Source: Pisolithus tinctorius (lineage: Eukaryota > Basidiomycota > Agaricomycetes > Boletales > Pisolithaceae). Taken from it: a stretch of DNA of 47,886 bases. The DNA lies in contig JANFAH010000159.1 of assembly GCA_024663395.1 (NCBI GenBank), positions 1 through 47,886 on the forward strand, given 5' to 3'. Positions 23,073-33,123 of this stretch are shown here, piece after piece. The translations under genes and the position numbers were made by a program. Under the pieces are notes generated by a model. The model was not told the DNA's origin, did not search any database, and was given only the letters and a program-made list of their open reading frames with translations. Each line of letters starts with the position of its first letter. Within the stretch, counting starts at the first letter, position 1.

Positions 23073-24035
23073 CTAACCGAAGGACCGGATGCCACTCTGT
23101 ATGACGATGACAGCTGCCGACTGAAGAAGATTGAGCTGCGAGGAGACAGGAAGACTGATCTTCTTGGCAACGGCTTCCACGAATGGATCGGGGGCACTGT
23201 GGAAGTAAAAGCTAGCAAAAGAATGCGGAAGGACGTTGACGTGTTGGTAGTCGACCATCCAGACCCGTTCGTTCACAGAGTCCTAGAGGAAGTTCTTGAG
23301 GGAAACATCCGAGGGACAGAGGAGACGAGCCTCGGTATCGAGGGAAACGCGGTCCTGAGGCTGTCTGGGCCGACGTTTCAAGGCCTATCACAAGATCAGG
23401 ACGAGGCGGACCAGTACGATGAAGCTCGATGCACCTTATTTACGTATTTTCCCAACGCGGCGGCGTCGACGAACGAGATAGGGGCCTCCTCCATGCAGAA
23501 GAAGCTATGTTGGATATATCCACCACCTACGGGACCGATCCCATTCCCCTCAGGAAGAGGACACTGTAGCAGCACCTCGACGGTATTGGCGATTGCGTCG
23601 ATGGCGACATCAGTGCGTCGACTTCGCTCCTCGGCGGAGAGGTCAGGCTCGGAGATCCAAGCATGGAACGACGGTGCAGGGATGTACTCCATGACCAGAT
23701 AAGTGTTGCAGTTCCCATCGTTGAAGACGTCGTACACTTTGGGCACGTGCAGGTTGAATGCAGAGGACTGAGCCTGTGCATAGAGGTGCGCCTGGGTGCG
23801 CGCCTCTGCCTCCAGGTTCGGGTTTCCACGCTTGACGAATACCTGCGAGCCAGGGGAAGATGGGACTATATACGTCCCAGGGCCCTTGGAGCAGAAGTCA
23901 ACGACGTGTCGCTGGGCCGTCGTAAGCTATACAACATCCGTCAGTGTTGCAGCGACGCCACACAAGCAGACTGACCGTTGGGTGGATGCGTTGGGAAAGT
24001 TGAGTCCCTTGGGTGTGTGTATGGATGAGGGTCAT
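23073..24035 (-). pseudogene. APH/protein-kinase-like fungal protein with an in-frame stop in the catalytic loop
   Basis: A protein of the aminoglycoside-phosphotransferase-like kinase fold, of a kind expanded in mushroom fungi. It starts at ATG 24035; a 49-bp intron (GTCAGT...TATAG) gives an in-frame join to LTTAQRHVVDFCSKGPGTY, then SQVFVKRGNPNLEAEA (putative ATP lysine), VPKVYDVFNDG, YLVMEYIPAPSFHAW (hinge) and IGPVGGGYIQHSFF. The next exon reads EARLLCPSDVSLKNFL, a TAG stop (23285-23283), then D.VNERVWMVDYQHVNVLP (DFG-like VDY) and SFASFYFHS, ending at 23073. The SD....N loop and VDY match the catalytic and metal motifs, but the stop separates them. It sits between two pieces of the OB-fold gene in the upstream duplication unit only. 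Substrate unknown; small molecules or proteins are both possible for this family. Confidence 0.7.
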
Positions 24036-24539
24036 GTTGAGTTAGAAGCGATTAAGGGTGTGTTCATAGAGGCTGGGTGTTACATCCCAGCTTGAGCGCC
24101 ACAAAGCAGCACAGCATCCTAGCGCTCGGCCCCTATAGCCTATTCCTCACATAACATGTAACAGAGGCGAGTGTGGCGTCTCCCTTGAGCTGATCTTTAG
24201 ACACTTCTGTCGCGTTCTTGAAGAATACTGTGACGGTGTTGTTTTCTTCAGGGACCGGGGATTTCGTCAAGAGAAGGAATAATGAGGTCTTGCGGGTTGA
24301 CAACTGTCGCCTCAACTGGGGTAGGACTCGAGACTCTGCTGGAATTGCGAGCCTGTAGGAGTTGCTGAATCACACGTGCTCGGAGGTCTAGCCGCCAGTC
24401 TTGAGAGCGCGGAGTGGTTTCTGCTCTAACATAAATGAACGAAACTTCAAGCTTCAAGGCTGATTGGCAGCAGATCAATCCATTCTGGAATGGGTTCTGG
24501 AAAGACTTGGCAAAATATCCTCATCCTGATATGACATCA
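24036..24539. other. Spacer between the kinase-like pseudogene and the OB-fold pseudogene
   Basis: No gene is supported. This flank does not match the sequence upstream of the OB-fold gene at 29691, which shows that the junction before 24540 is a separate rearrangement. Confidence 0.4.
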
Positions 24540-25975
24540 TGGTACTACCGTGTCTTTCTTGGGGCTCCTCTTACCTCAGATCTCGCTAGAAACCCGAGTT
24601 CTTACGTCTGGAAAACGACGGAAAGCACACCGACACCCTTCTCGCCTTCTTACGTCCCGCCCCACGACCCCACCCTGGTGTATCCCACCGCGACACTCGA
24701 CGAAGCCAGCAGACGAATATCTCTTCTGTACCAGAACATCATTTCCAAGGATGCAGACGACGAGGACGGGGAACAGATTGATGATAGCGGGTCTGATGGC
24801 GCGGACAGGGAGATACTGCTCACACGGGACGATGATGGTGAGTATCGTGACATGTGCATATATATGTCTTTCTGGTTTGTCCTATTACTTAGGTATTGAT
24901 TTTGACATTGCCACCACCACCATCAACGTTCCTTACGTCGTGGGCCCCGACTCCAGCAGCGACCCTCGAAGAAAAGCGTAAATGCAGCAGCATTGGCATC
25001 GGCATCTGGTCTTCCCTCCTTCCTCCTCACGTCGCAGTCTCAGCCACTGCAGGCTACATACGAAGCGCGGGAAACGGCGTATTCCGACGACGTAAATGCG
25101 TCGTCTACTATTACCCGCTTTCCAAACTTCCGGATTATCCTGCACTCTATCACTTCTCTTTCGTCTCTTGGTAGTGCCGCGATCGAACAACATCAAATTC
25201 AAAATCAAGCGCGACAAAGGAGGGCGCACAAGTCGTTGCCATCCTCGAAGTTGAAGGCCCAGACACCGTCAAAGTGAAGACCAGGCCGTGTGCAGGTCAA
25301 GAAGTATCGATACTCAAACTGATACTTGGGGACGAGGAGGGATGCTGTGTCGACTGACGTCCTGGCGAGACACAGCAGAGGTCTGGGGTGGGTATGGGAT
25401 GGACCCGGATTCACCTCCTGCGTTGGCGAGAGGGGATGTTATTCACTTCGAGAGTGAGTACTTTTTGTGGTTTATTGCATGCAGTTTTCGATAATCGATA
25501 TATCGATATCGCTGCTCTTGCCTGCATTCTATCTGCTAACGTGGATAATACGACCATGTCGACCCATTTTGCTTGGTATGCATCGTCATTGTTCCTGGAC
25601 GCCGCTGCCATGCCCCTTGCGAGCCATATTATTAGACATCCTAGAAACCTTCTCCCATGATTCCCGTTCTAGACGTGGACCTACAACTACAACCACTACA
25701 ACTACCACCACCATCACCGCCACCACCGCCACCGCCACCGCATCCAAGCCATCGCCGTCTTCCACCAATGTCACTTTTACCGCGTCCCCTCAATGCAACC
25801 TGCTTCTCGGGCTCAAATCTGCTACCGGACACTACCAACCGCTCGCACTGACGCATGACTGTGACCGGATCTTCGGTTGGGCTGTAGTGATGCAGCCGTA
25901 CGGCACGTTGGGGTACTGGTAAGGCGGTTTGAAGACCTCGCAGGAGCTGGGCATTCTTGTGGAAGGTGAGAGGTC
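24540..25975 (+). pseudogene. OB-fold protein gene, degenerate upstream copy
   Basis: This is the duplicate of the gene at 29691-31005. It opens with WYYRVFLGAPLTSDLARNP and SYVWKTTESTPTPFSPSYV, then TLDEASRRISLLYQNII and a GTGAGT donor near 24838. The OB-fold exon survives in parts (VAILEVEGPDTVKVK region; VWGGYGMDPDSPPALARGDV). Compared with the other copy it has a 5-bp deletion near 24968 and a 10-bp deletion near 25229, both shifting the frame, and two CGA-to-TGA changes (25856-25858 and 25862-25864) in the conserved C-terminal block. An expanded CCA/CCG repeat lies at 25680-25745. It is dead as a gene. Confidence 0.8.
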
Positions 25976-25978
25976 ATA

Positions 25979-26914
25979 GTGCAAGGCTTTGGAATGGTCT
26001 TAAACAGCAAAATCGAAATCGTCCCACTGAGTGGGCCCGGTGCCTCAGGTAGTGGAATCGACGAAGGTGACAGTCCCTTTGACGGACTCGACGAAGCCGA
26101 CATTGAAGTTGGAGCTCAACCCACCACCCCAATGGACGACACCGATGACATGATGTCGGAGAATGCCACAGCGATTACCAAGAACGCTGCAGCCATCGGA
26201 GCCAATCCCGGTTTTGCAAATGGTGCTTGCATTGTCTTCGATGGGGCAATGTTGCAGTCGCGTGTAATTTCCCGTGGCAGTGGACCAGGCCCGATCATTA
26301 CCCAGATGCCTCTGCCGGTGTCGTTTAAGAACCCGGTTATACCCGGCAACCTACGAGCCGCAAGCATTCGGAGGCCAATTTTTCACCGGTCAGCATCACC
26401 TGCAGCAATCCCTGGATAACGACAAGGTCCCTGCGTGGACTAATACGTTTGCAAACACTACTGCGGCATTTCCTCGGCAAATGCAACAGCATCCGATGAT
26501 CAGTCATCCTGTCCATACGCCATCGTCTGCTGCCGATCATGCGCGAATTTTCGAGAACTCGAAGAGGCAGCGTCAGCAGCTCTTAGCTATGCGTCAGCAT
26601 CAACAATCTCAGCGGTAGCTTTCCTTCCCTGCTGTGGATGCTGATGACACCACTTCGGTCGTGTCGAGCCGAAGCGGGAGTGAGCGGGATATGGGAGATA
26701 TGAGAGCTCGGAGTGCAAGTACATCGACGGGGTACGGCTCCCCACCCAGTCACGGCTCCTCTTCCTCGCCGGTGTTGTGTGATTCAGGCGGGAATTACGA
26801 GTCGCCGGTGCGTGTGACAGGATGGGGATGGTTCCTCCGGGTATGGGCATGGCGATGGGTATGGGAATGATGAAACAGGGGATGGTTGGAGGATACGCTG
26901 GGAGTATGATGTGA
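25979..26914 (+). pseudogene. Headless bHLH pseudogene (exon 2 C-terminal part only)
   Basis: Duplicate of 19133-20080. It lacks the basic region, helix-loop-helix and any start codon. The frame reads GFGMVLNSKIEIVPLSGPG and DSPFDGLDEAD, then shifts near 26340 (IPGNLRAAS in place of MPAPYEPQA). It carries a C-to-T nonsense change at about 26616 (CAG to TAG within SQRQLSF), and has a deletion near 26810-26850 in the Met/Gly tail. The fusion point with the end of the OB-fold gene is at about 25978. Confidence 0.85.
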
Positions 26915-28382
26915 AGCGGGAGGATTGTTTGATTTTTTTGGTGTTTTTTTGGTTCGCTCTGGAGTGCTTGGACAACGTGGACGGGTATCATGCTTCCCCT
27001 TACTCGATCTCCCCGGTTGCGCCTTTCTCCGTATACTGCGCTTTCACACTCGCTCATTTTTTTTCCCTCGAAGCTTCGGTGTACACTCCACCGTTACATT
27101 TTCCTTCACCTGACTTCACTCCAATTTTTTCCCCCGTCCTGCTGTATCTCCCGACTTACTTATACGTTGCCAGGCTCATGTTGTGTACCAGCGATGCTCA
27201 TTCCCTTCATCGATAATTAACTAACCGCTACATATTTTTTGTCTCGTTCGTTTTCGGCTCTTTCTCGCTCGATTGGTGTGCGTTATGCGAGCTGTGTACT
27301 GCATAAAAGCGATATGTCCTAGTATGTAGGCTCGGCTTATTACCGGTACGTATGCCCGGAGAGAAGAGAAGAGAAGAGAAGAGAGAAAATCTTGGCTTTC
27401 GGACCCCGTGTGTTGGATGTATCGATATTATTGCATTGAACAAAATGTCGGATTCCACGGCGCGTATCATACATGCACCTTCAAGCTCATGGTGCTTTAA
27501 ATAACAACATCGTACTTGGATTGTATTTTACTTGTGGTGTAGATGTTTTTAGAGATGCTCGTGTTGTAAGCACGGTATCGTTGCGCCTTGGATGTCGACT
27601 CGACGCTCCGATTTGAAGTTCTGCAGTGCAACGCTCCATCTTCCGTTTGCATTCCCATCGGAATGTAACCATTCTGAAACGACTGAGACGGTAGGATGGA
27701 TCCAGTAGAATGTACTAACCACAACTCTACCATTGGTCACGCACGCAAATATATCAACTAGTACTTATATGTAAGACGCAGGTTTCTGTCCAATCATTTT
27801 GACTGTGCGGGGTAAGCTTGTACCCTTTACTACCCCACGCTACTCTCTGCGGACGGAACATGCTAATTGACAGTGAATCAGTGTAACCCTAGCATGTTTC
27901 AACGGTATGAGCACTTCGTCACGAATGGCGAATGGATTCAACTTGAGATCTAGCGCGATCTGCAATGGCCAACTCCTGTGTAGGACCGATCGTACACTCG
28001 TCAAGAATGATGGAACTAACCTGTATAGTTATATTAGTACTGACTCCACGCGGGCTCGGGTGCTATTCGATTTGCCTTGTGACCACAGCGAGTGGGGACC
28101 GGTATATAAGTAAAGAGGAAGTGGAGGTTCCTTGGACGACCTTGCGAGCTGCGTCAAAGGCGTATGATATCGAATCATCAAAATGCAACTACGTATTCAG
28201 AGCCCTGGCGATGGCGCGGTATGCATTCCGTGTTCACGTTCTCTGCTTTATTTTCGACCGGTAGAATTCTTTAGTCAGGCAACCCCTCGAACATAGAGAG
28301 TTTGAATAGTAATATGAGATGTTGAGAATTAGTATTCACCTTGTGGGATCCGCTGGGAAGAATCTAAACCCGCGAAGTCCAC

Positions 28383-29029
28383 TTACATACTGGATCCTCG
28401 TTCCTGAGGAACACATTTTCCTTGTCTTTTGCTCCGAAGAAACGCCGCTCGGCGAGTCCCCCTGTTTCCAACTGCGTGAGCTGTACGTATGTGTATAGTC
28501 GACCAGCCTGTGGACACGCCAAAACGACATGTCATCGTCACCCCGTTCGAAACGTCTGAACTCTCAGGGGTGCCCTTTGCCATCCAATGGTGCATGTTGT
28601 AAGGAATCGCGGCGCGCCCTGACCAGGAAAATGGCTCCGTGAAGGAGCCCCCTCCACCATCCGGCATCGGCCCATAACTTCCCCCGGGATCCGGATTATG
28701 CATTTGCGGTAGATTGGGGCGATATTGCGCAACGGTACGTACCTGTAAATGAAGACGAGAAAAAAAATGCCCGTAACGGCTACCGAGATCACCGAATCCG
28801 TTGGTGGTGTGAGAGAAATATTATCAATCTTTATGCTTTCACCGATCAAAACGTATGAGAGCACGCGGAGCTTGCGCTCCTCAAGCTGGTGGCTGCCCAG
28901 GATTGACGGGACGACTAGAAAACGGTAGAGAGTGAGACTGAGTTGGGAAGCAGGAAGTTCCCTTGGCGTGTGGCGACGTTGTTGGTATGAGCCGCAACAC
29001 GATATTATGTAATGCTCACTTGCCACCAA
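28383..29029 (-). CDS. Possible small single-pass membrane protein, downstream copy
   Basis: Counterpart of the frame at 21495-22149. It keeps LIGESIKI.NISLTPPT, the hydrophobic DSVISVAVTGIFFLVF, DPGGSYGPMPDGGGG and SFTEPFSWSGRAAIPYNMH, then runs on in the same frame through HIRTAHAVGNRGTRRAAFLR. The part before the hydrophobic stretch and the part after it lie in different frames, so an intron or a frameshift must separate them near 28735 (GTACGTAC). No family was recognised. Confidence is low. Confidence 0.25.
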
Positions 29030-29690
29030 GTGCTGGAGCGGACATTACTGTAACGGTAAAGAACACAAGTACTCCCCCGATCCGTGTCTCCGCTGTCACC
29101 CATAGTACGCAGTACTTGGTTACATGGTTACTGGTTCACTACCCCATACCCATATAATTTACACAAGCCTGTGCCCGGACCCGGCTTCTGAGTGCGAGAC
29201 TAATAATCCCCATAGATGAGTTGGATTACAGGGTCTAAGCACAAGCTATCCAGACGTTTGAAGGGAGAACGCTGATTTTATGTAGCATCGCAAAGTACAA
29301 AAATGTAGGTCTTCATGATAACTGCAACGGAGCTGTAATATATGGTTGTAATGGGCCCGAAATATTAAACATACATACTATCGTGGTTGAAGTGGTGTCA
29401 AGATGGCTTCTGGTAGCGGAGTCGTACGTGTTGCAAAGGGATGCCTCAGTTACGACGTTACATAGCATGCACAAAAGTAACCAGTGGTTTATGGCTTGTT
29501 GTGTAGAGTAGCATAGCGGGATTGGTTGAAAGTTGTAAATCCCCACTATAGATTGCCGAATTGTCAGCGAGGCACAAGTTGTCAAGTACACCATGGTGTC
29601 CAAATGATCAGACGACCGGAAGAGCCATACGGTGAACGAGACTAGCGCTGAGCGCTGGCAAGAGTCGCTATTACGCATCCTGACATCATC
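29030..29690. other. Upstream region of the OB-fold gene
   Basis: Non-coding spacer, partly shared with 22150-22780. The last 110 bp (about 29580-29690) are the closest match to the flank of the truncated OB-fold fragment, so this is likely the ancestral promoter side of the gene. Confidence 0.4.
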
Positions 29691-31005
29691 ATGGTGCACT
29701 ACCGTGTCTTTCTCGGTGCCCCTCTTACTTCAGATCTCGCTAGAGACCCGAGTTCTTACGTCTGGAAAACGACGGAAAGCACACCAACACCCTTCTCGCC
29801 GTCTTACGTCCCGCTCCACGACCCCACCCTGGTATATCCCACTGCAACACTCGACGAAGCCAGCAGACGGATTTCTCTTCTGTACCAGAACATAATTTTC
29901 AAGGATGCAGATGAGGACGGGGAACGGATTGAGGATAGCCAGCCTGATGGCGCGGGCGGAGAGACACAGGACGATGATGGTATCGTGACATGTCTTTCCG
30001 GTCTGTCTTATTACTGAGATTTGACGCCACCATCGTCGACGTCCAGAACGAGCGACGACGTTCCTTACGTGGCCCCCGACTCCAGCGGCGACCCAACCCT
30101 CAAAGAAAAGCATAAATGCGTCTGGTCTTCCCTCCTTCCTCCTCACTTCGCAGTCTCAGCCACAGGCTACATACGAAACGCAAGAAACAACGTATTCCGA
30201 CGACAATACATCGTCTATTACCCGGTTTCCAAACTTTCAGATTAGCCTGCACACTATCACCTCTCTTTCCTCTCTTCGTAGTGCTGCGATCGAACAAAAT
30301 CAAGCGCGACAAAAGAGGGCGCACAAGGTAAATGTGCTCGTTGCCATCCTCGAAGTCGAGGGCCCGGACACCGTCAAAGTGAAGACCGGGCCGTGTGCGG
30401 GCCAGGAAGTATCGATACTCAAACTTATACTTGGGGACGAGGAGGGGTGTGTGTGTCGACTGACGGCCTGGCGAGACACAGCGGAGGTCTGGGGTGGGTA
30501 TGGAATGGACCCGGATTCACCTCCTGCGTTGGCGAGAGGGGATGTCGTTCACTTCGAGAGTAAGTCTTACGGTCATTGCATGCAGCTCATATCGCTGTTT
30601 GCCCTACATTCTATCCGCTAACTTGGGTAATACGACCATGTCGACCATTTGCTTGGCGCTCGTCGTCATGTCCTTGTGCCTGGACGCCGCTGTCACCACC
30701 TGCGGTCCACATTAGATATCCTGGCAACGTTCTCCCATGATCCCCGTCCTAGACCCGGAACCACAACTACAACCACCACCACATCCAAGCCATCCTCCCC
30801 CAATGTCACTTTTACCGCGTCCCCGTCAATGCGTCCTGCTTCGCGTGCTCAAATCTGCTACCGGACACTACCGACCGCTCGTACTGACGCACGACTACGA
30901 CCGGATCTTCGGTTGGGCTGTAGTGATGCAGCCGTACGGCGCGTCGGGGTACTGGTGAAGTGGTTTGAGGACGTTGCAGGAGTCGGGCATTCTTGTGGAA
31001 GGTAA
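29691..31005 (+). CDS. OB-fold nucleic-acid-binding-like protein, best-preserved copy
   Basis: The start ATG at 29691 gives MVHYRVFLGAPLTSDLARDP, an N-terminal block conserved in all three copies here. Exon 1 ends at a GTATCG donor near 29980. A Ser/Thr-rich linker follows, then the central domain: VNVLVAILEVEGPDTVKVK, VSILKLILGDEEG.VCRLTAWRDTAEVWGG and ALARGDVVHFE, the strand pattern of an OB fold such as those of RPA-type single-strand DNA binders. After a GTAAGT intron (about 30560-30715) the last exon reads NVTFTASP, AQICYRTLPTARTDARLRPDLRLG and VLVKWFEDVAGV, ending at TAA 31003-31005. I have seen this architecture in basidiomycete hypothetical proteins; a link to RPA or shieldin-2-like factors is my guess. 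The linker frame near 30080-30120 needs either an extra splice or a one-base shift, so full function is not certain. Confidence 0.65.
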
Positions 31006-31018
31006 GGTGTCACAGTGC

Positions 31019-31784
31019 AATGAGGTCGAAGCAGGATGTCTACGAGTCTGTGGCTCTCAAAGGACGTTCTCATAATGTGGTCGTCCTCCACTATTTTTTG
31101 AGGGCGATGGTCGCGCCGCCGGATGGTGGATTCCTTGCCAAGCTGTGTAAATGTGCAATCGGATGGAATAACCTTACCGTGGTCGTATGCTGTGCAGCGC
31201 CCGGAACGCCTCTTGAAGACACATTACGTATGCCTTGCACACGGCATGGACGCATAATTCCGTATACACAGGTAGCGGGGTAGGTGAATTTTGCCACTAG
31301 TCAGGAGCCGTTGGTACCTCGGTACCCCGGTTGGCCATCAGGCCCGCCAACCACTGCCGATCGACTCATACTTAGCCTATCTCGTTACCAACGTTCTCGA
31401 GTGGATCCTCTGCCATTCATTCGCAGCCAACGAACACATGTGCGGATGATAATTTTGGTGGTGCAGTGTGCTAATTTGACCATCGATGGACGATGCATCC
31501 CATCTCAATGTGTTATCCCTCATGACACCCAGCGAAAATGAGACATCCTAGATCACCTTCCAGCCATCCGTTGGCCATCAACCCACTCAGCCAGGTAATG
31601 ACGCTTTGTCCATTAAGACAAAAATAGTAAACTTCCTTGGTGAGCCACTTGCCCTGATGAATTATCATGCCGTCGCGGTCTTTAAAAGGGTGCAATGATA
31701 TTGTTATGGTGGGAGAACAATTAACTGGATTGATGACGACCACAAAGCGATGGGCGAGCAAGCATCTCGCTTGTTCGATGGTGG
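31019..31784. other. Intergenic region
   Basis: Lies between the OB-fold gene and the serine-rich gene. Short frames at 31284-31541 (+) and 31513-31761 (-) have no recognisable content. No feature is supported. Confidence 0.4.
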
Positions 31785-32953
31785 GTGGTCTTCTTTGTTC
31801 CCATTCTATCTTTCTATAATGACCAATATCACAATATTAAGGCATGGATAGGCGATGAGGAGGGTGGTGGGACGCTCGCCGTTTCTTACTCGTGGACACG
31901 GTGGTTCTGGCAAGCGCTGCTGTGGACTATAAAGCTTCTGTGTGGCTCTCCAACGTCGTACAGATTGACAGCCTACAGCATACCTTCATCCCAGTGGCTC
32001 TGTTCCTACAAAGGCCAGCGCATGTTCATTGCGTTCAAAGGTCACGCCACATCCAAAAAGACGGTCACTATCAACATGTGTACTCAGATACTATCTTCGG
32101 CGTCGACATACTCCAACCCCACATCCGGTAACATGACGAACACGGCGAAACCCAAAAGTCGGCCCCGGACACCGACGTTTTCCACGCTCATGCGCGTTCC
32201 GAACTTAAGCATGCCCGTACTGAAAAACAAACCATCATTGCCTTTTGGACTGGCCAGACGGTGTCGCTCTGCTTTGGGCACATCCAAACGGGCCACCTCA
32301 GAATCCAATTCTCGCCGTATTTCATCGTCGCATTTTGGGTGGAGGTCATCTGAGTCGTCTTCGAGCTCATCGACTTCGGGGTATGATGGATATCACGCAC
32401 CATATGTACCCTTGGATCCTCCGACACCTCCTGTCTGCGTGGTATGTAAACCTGGTTAGAATGCCGTGGGTGGACCGTTTTCTGACTGTTTCCATCGCGT
32501 CTTGTGCAGCCGCCACTGGGTACGAAAATCCTGGAGCGCTTCTGGCCTGAAAATGAGCCATTTTCTATGGGCGATGCAGATGTCTCACACTGCCAACGCC
32601 CACCACTGGGGGATACCTATTCTGCATCTCTGGACAGGACGCCGGGGTTCGTGTTTGAGACGGCAGTGAACGATTGGACAGCTGGGTCGGGATCGGGACT
32701 TGGGAAGGAAATTCCGCATCGCTTTTCGATGCTCACCCCTCCACCGAGTCGTCGCGTGTCACGGATACAGCCACTGTCGACGTCTGTGACTGCGACTCGT
32801 GATCTTCCATTTAGGTGCGTACTAACACGTCTGGTATCATACTCCTGGAGTGGTCATGCCGATGCATTGCATTTTTCAGTGACGAGTTCCCGAGGAGACC
32901 GAGTGTTGATCACAGGGTTGAGTCCGAGTTGCGGTTCCCGTTTTGAAAAGTAG
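31785..32953 (+). CDS. Hypothetical basic serine-rich protein (two exons)
   Basis: Exon 1 ends at 32441 and exon 2 runs 32510-32953; the intron 32442-32509 (GTATGT...TGCAG) joins them in phase 0 (PPTPPVCV|PPLGTKILERFW). The likely functional part begins around the Met at 32133 (MTNTAKPKSRPRTPTFSTL), followed by basic and Ser-rich runs (GWRSSESSSSSSTSGY). Exon 2 holds FWPENEPFSMGDADVS, a Pro/Ser segment (FSMLTPPPSRRVSRIQ) and ends SRGDRVLITGLSPSCGSRFEK. A further mini-intron at about 32816 (GTGCGTACTAAC, with a good branch site) is possible. The upstream start at 31785 is simply the longest frame. No known domain; probably disordered. Confidence 0.5.
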
Positions 32954-33123
32954 TAATTGTGTTTACCATGGTATATAATGGTGTTCTTCTTTGCGGGGGT
33001 AGCCCGGTAGCGTTTGTACTTTTGCCAAGGGTCGGCATGTAATGTAGAATCAGGTAGTCCGCGACATGTGTACTGTAGTATACATACACCCATAACAATA
33101 CTTCATGATTTCAATTCATCCCT

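Larger units (their letters stand above)
19133..25978. repeat. Tandem segmental duplication, upstream unit
   Basis: Sequence from bHLH exon 2 (about 19133) through the 3' flank and on into an OB-fold gene is repeated downstream, starting at 25979. Examples of matching blocks: bHLH C-terminus (19400s with 26250s), the stop and 3' flank (20080 with 26914), a 20940-21010 block with 27785-27855, 21480-22150 with 28320-28980, 22680-22960 with 29580-29850, and 24540-25970 with 29690-31010. Copies differ by scattered substitutions and small indels, roughly several percent by eye. The upstream unit also contains a kinase-like pseudogene (23073-24035) absent from the downstream unit. Confidence 0.85.
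25979..31018. repeat. Tandem segmental duplication, downstream unit
   Basis: Second copy of the bHLH-exon-2-to-OB-fold interval. It is shorter than the upstream unit because it lacks the kinase-like pseudogene and the extra OB-fold fragment. Similarity ends just after the OB-fold gene, near GTGTCACAGTGCAA (about 31007-31020), the same place where the upstream unit meets the headless bHLH copy (AGGTCATAGTGCAAGG). Confidence 0.85.
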
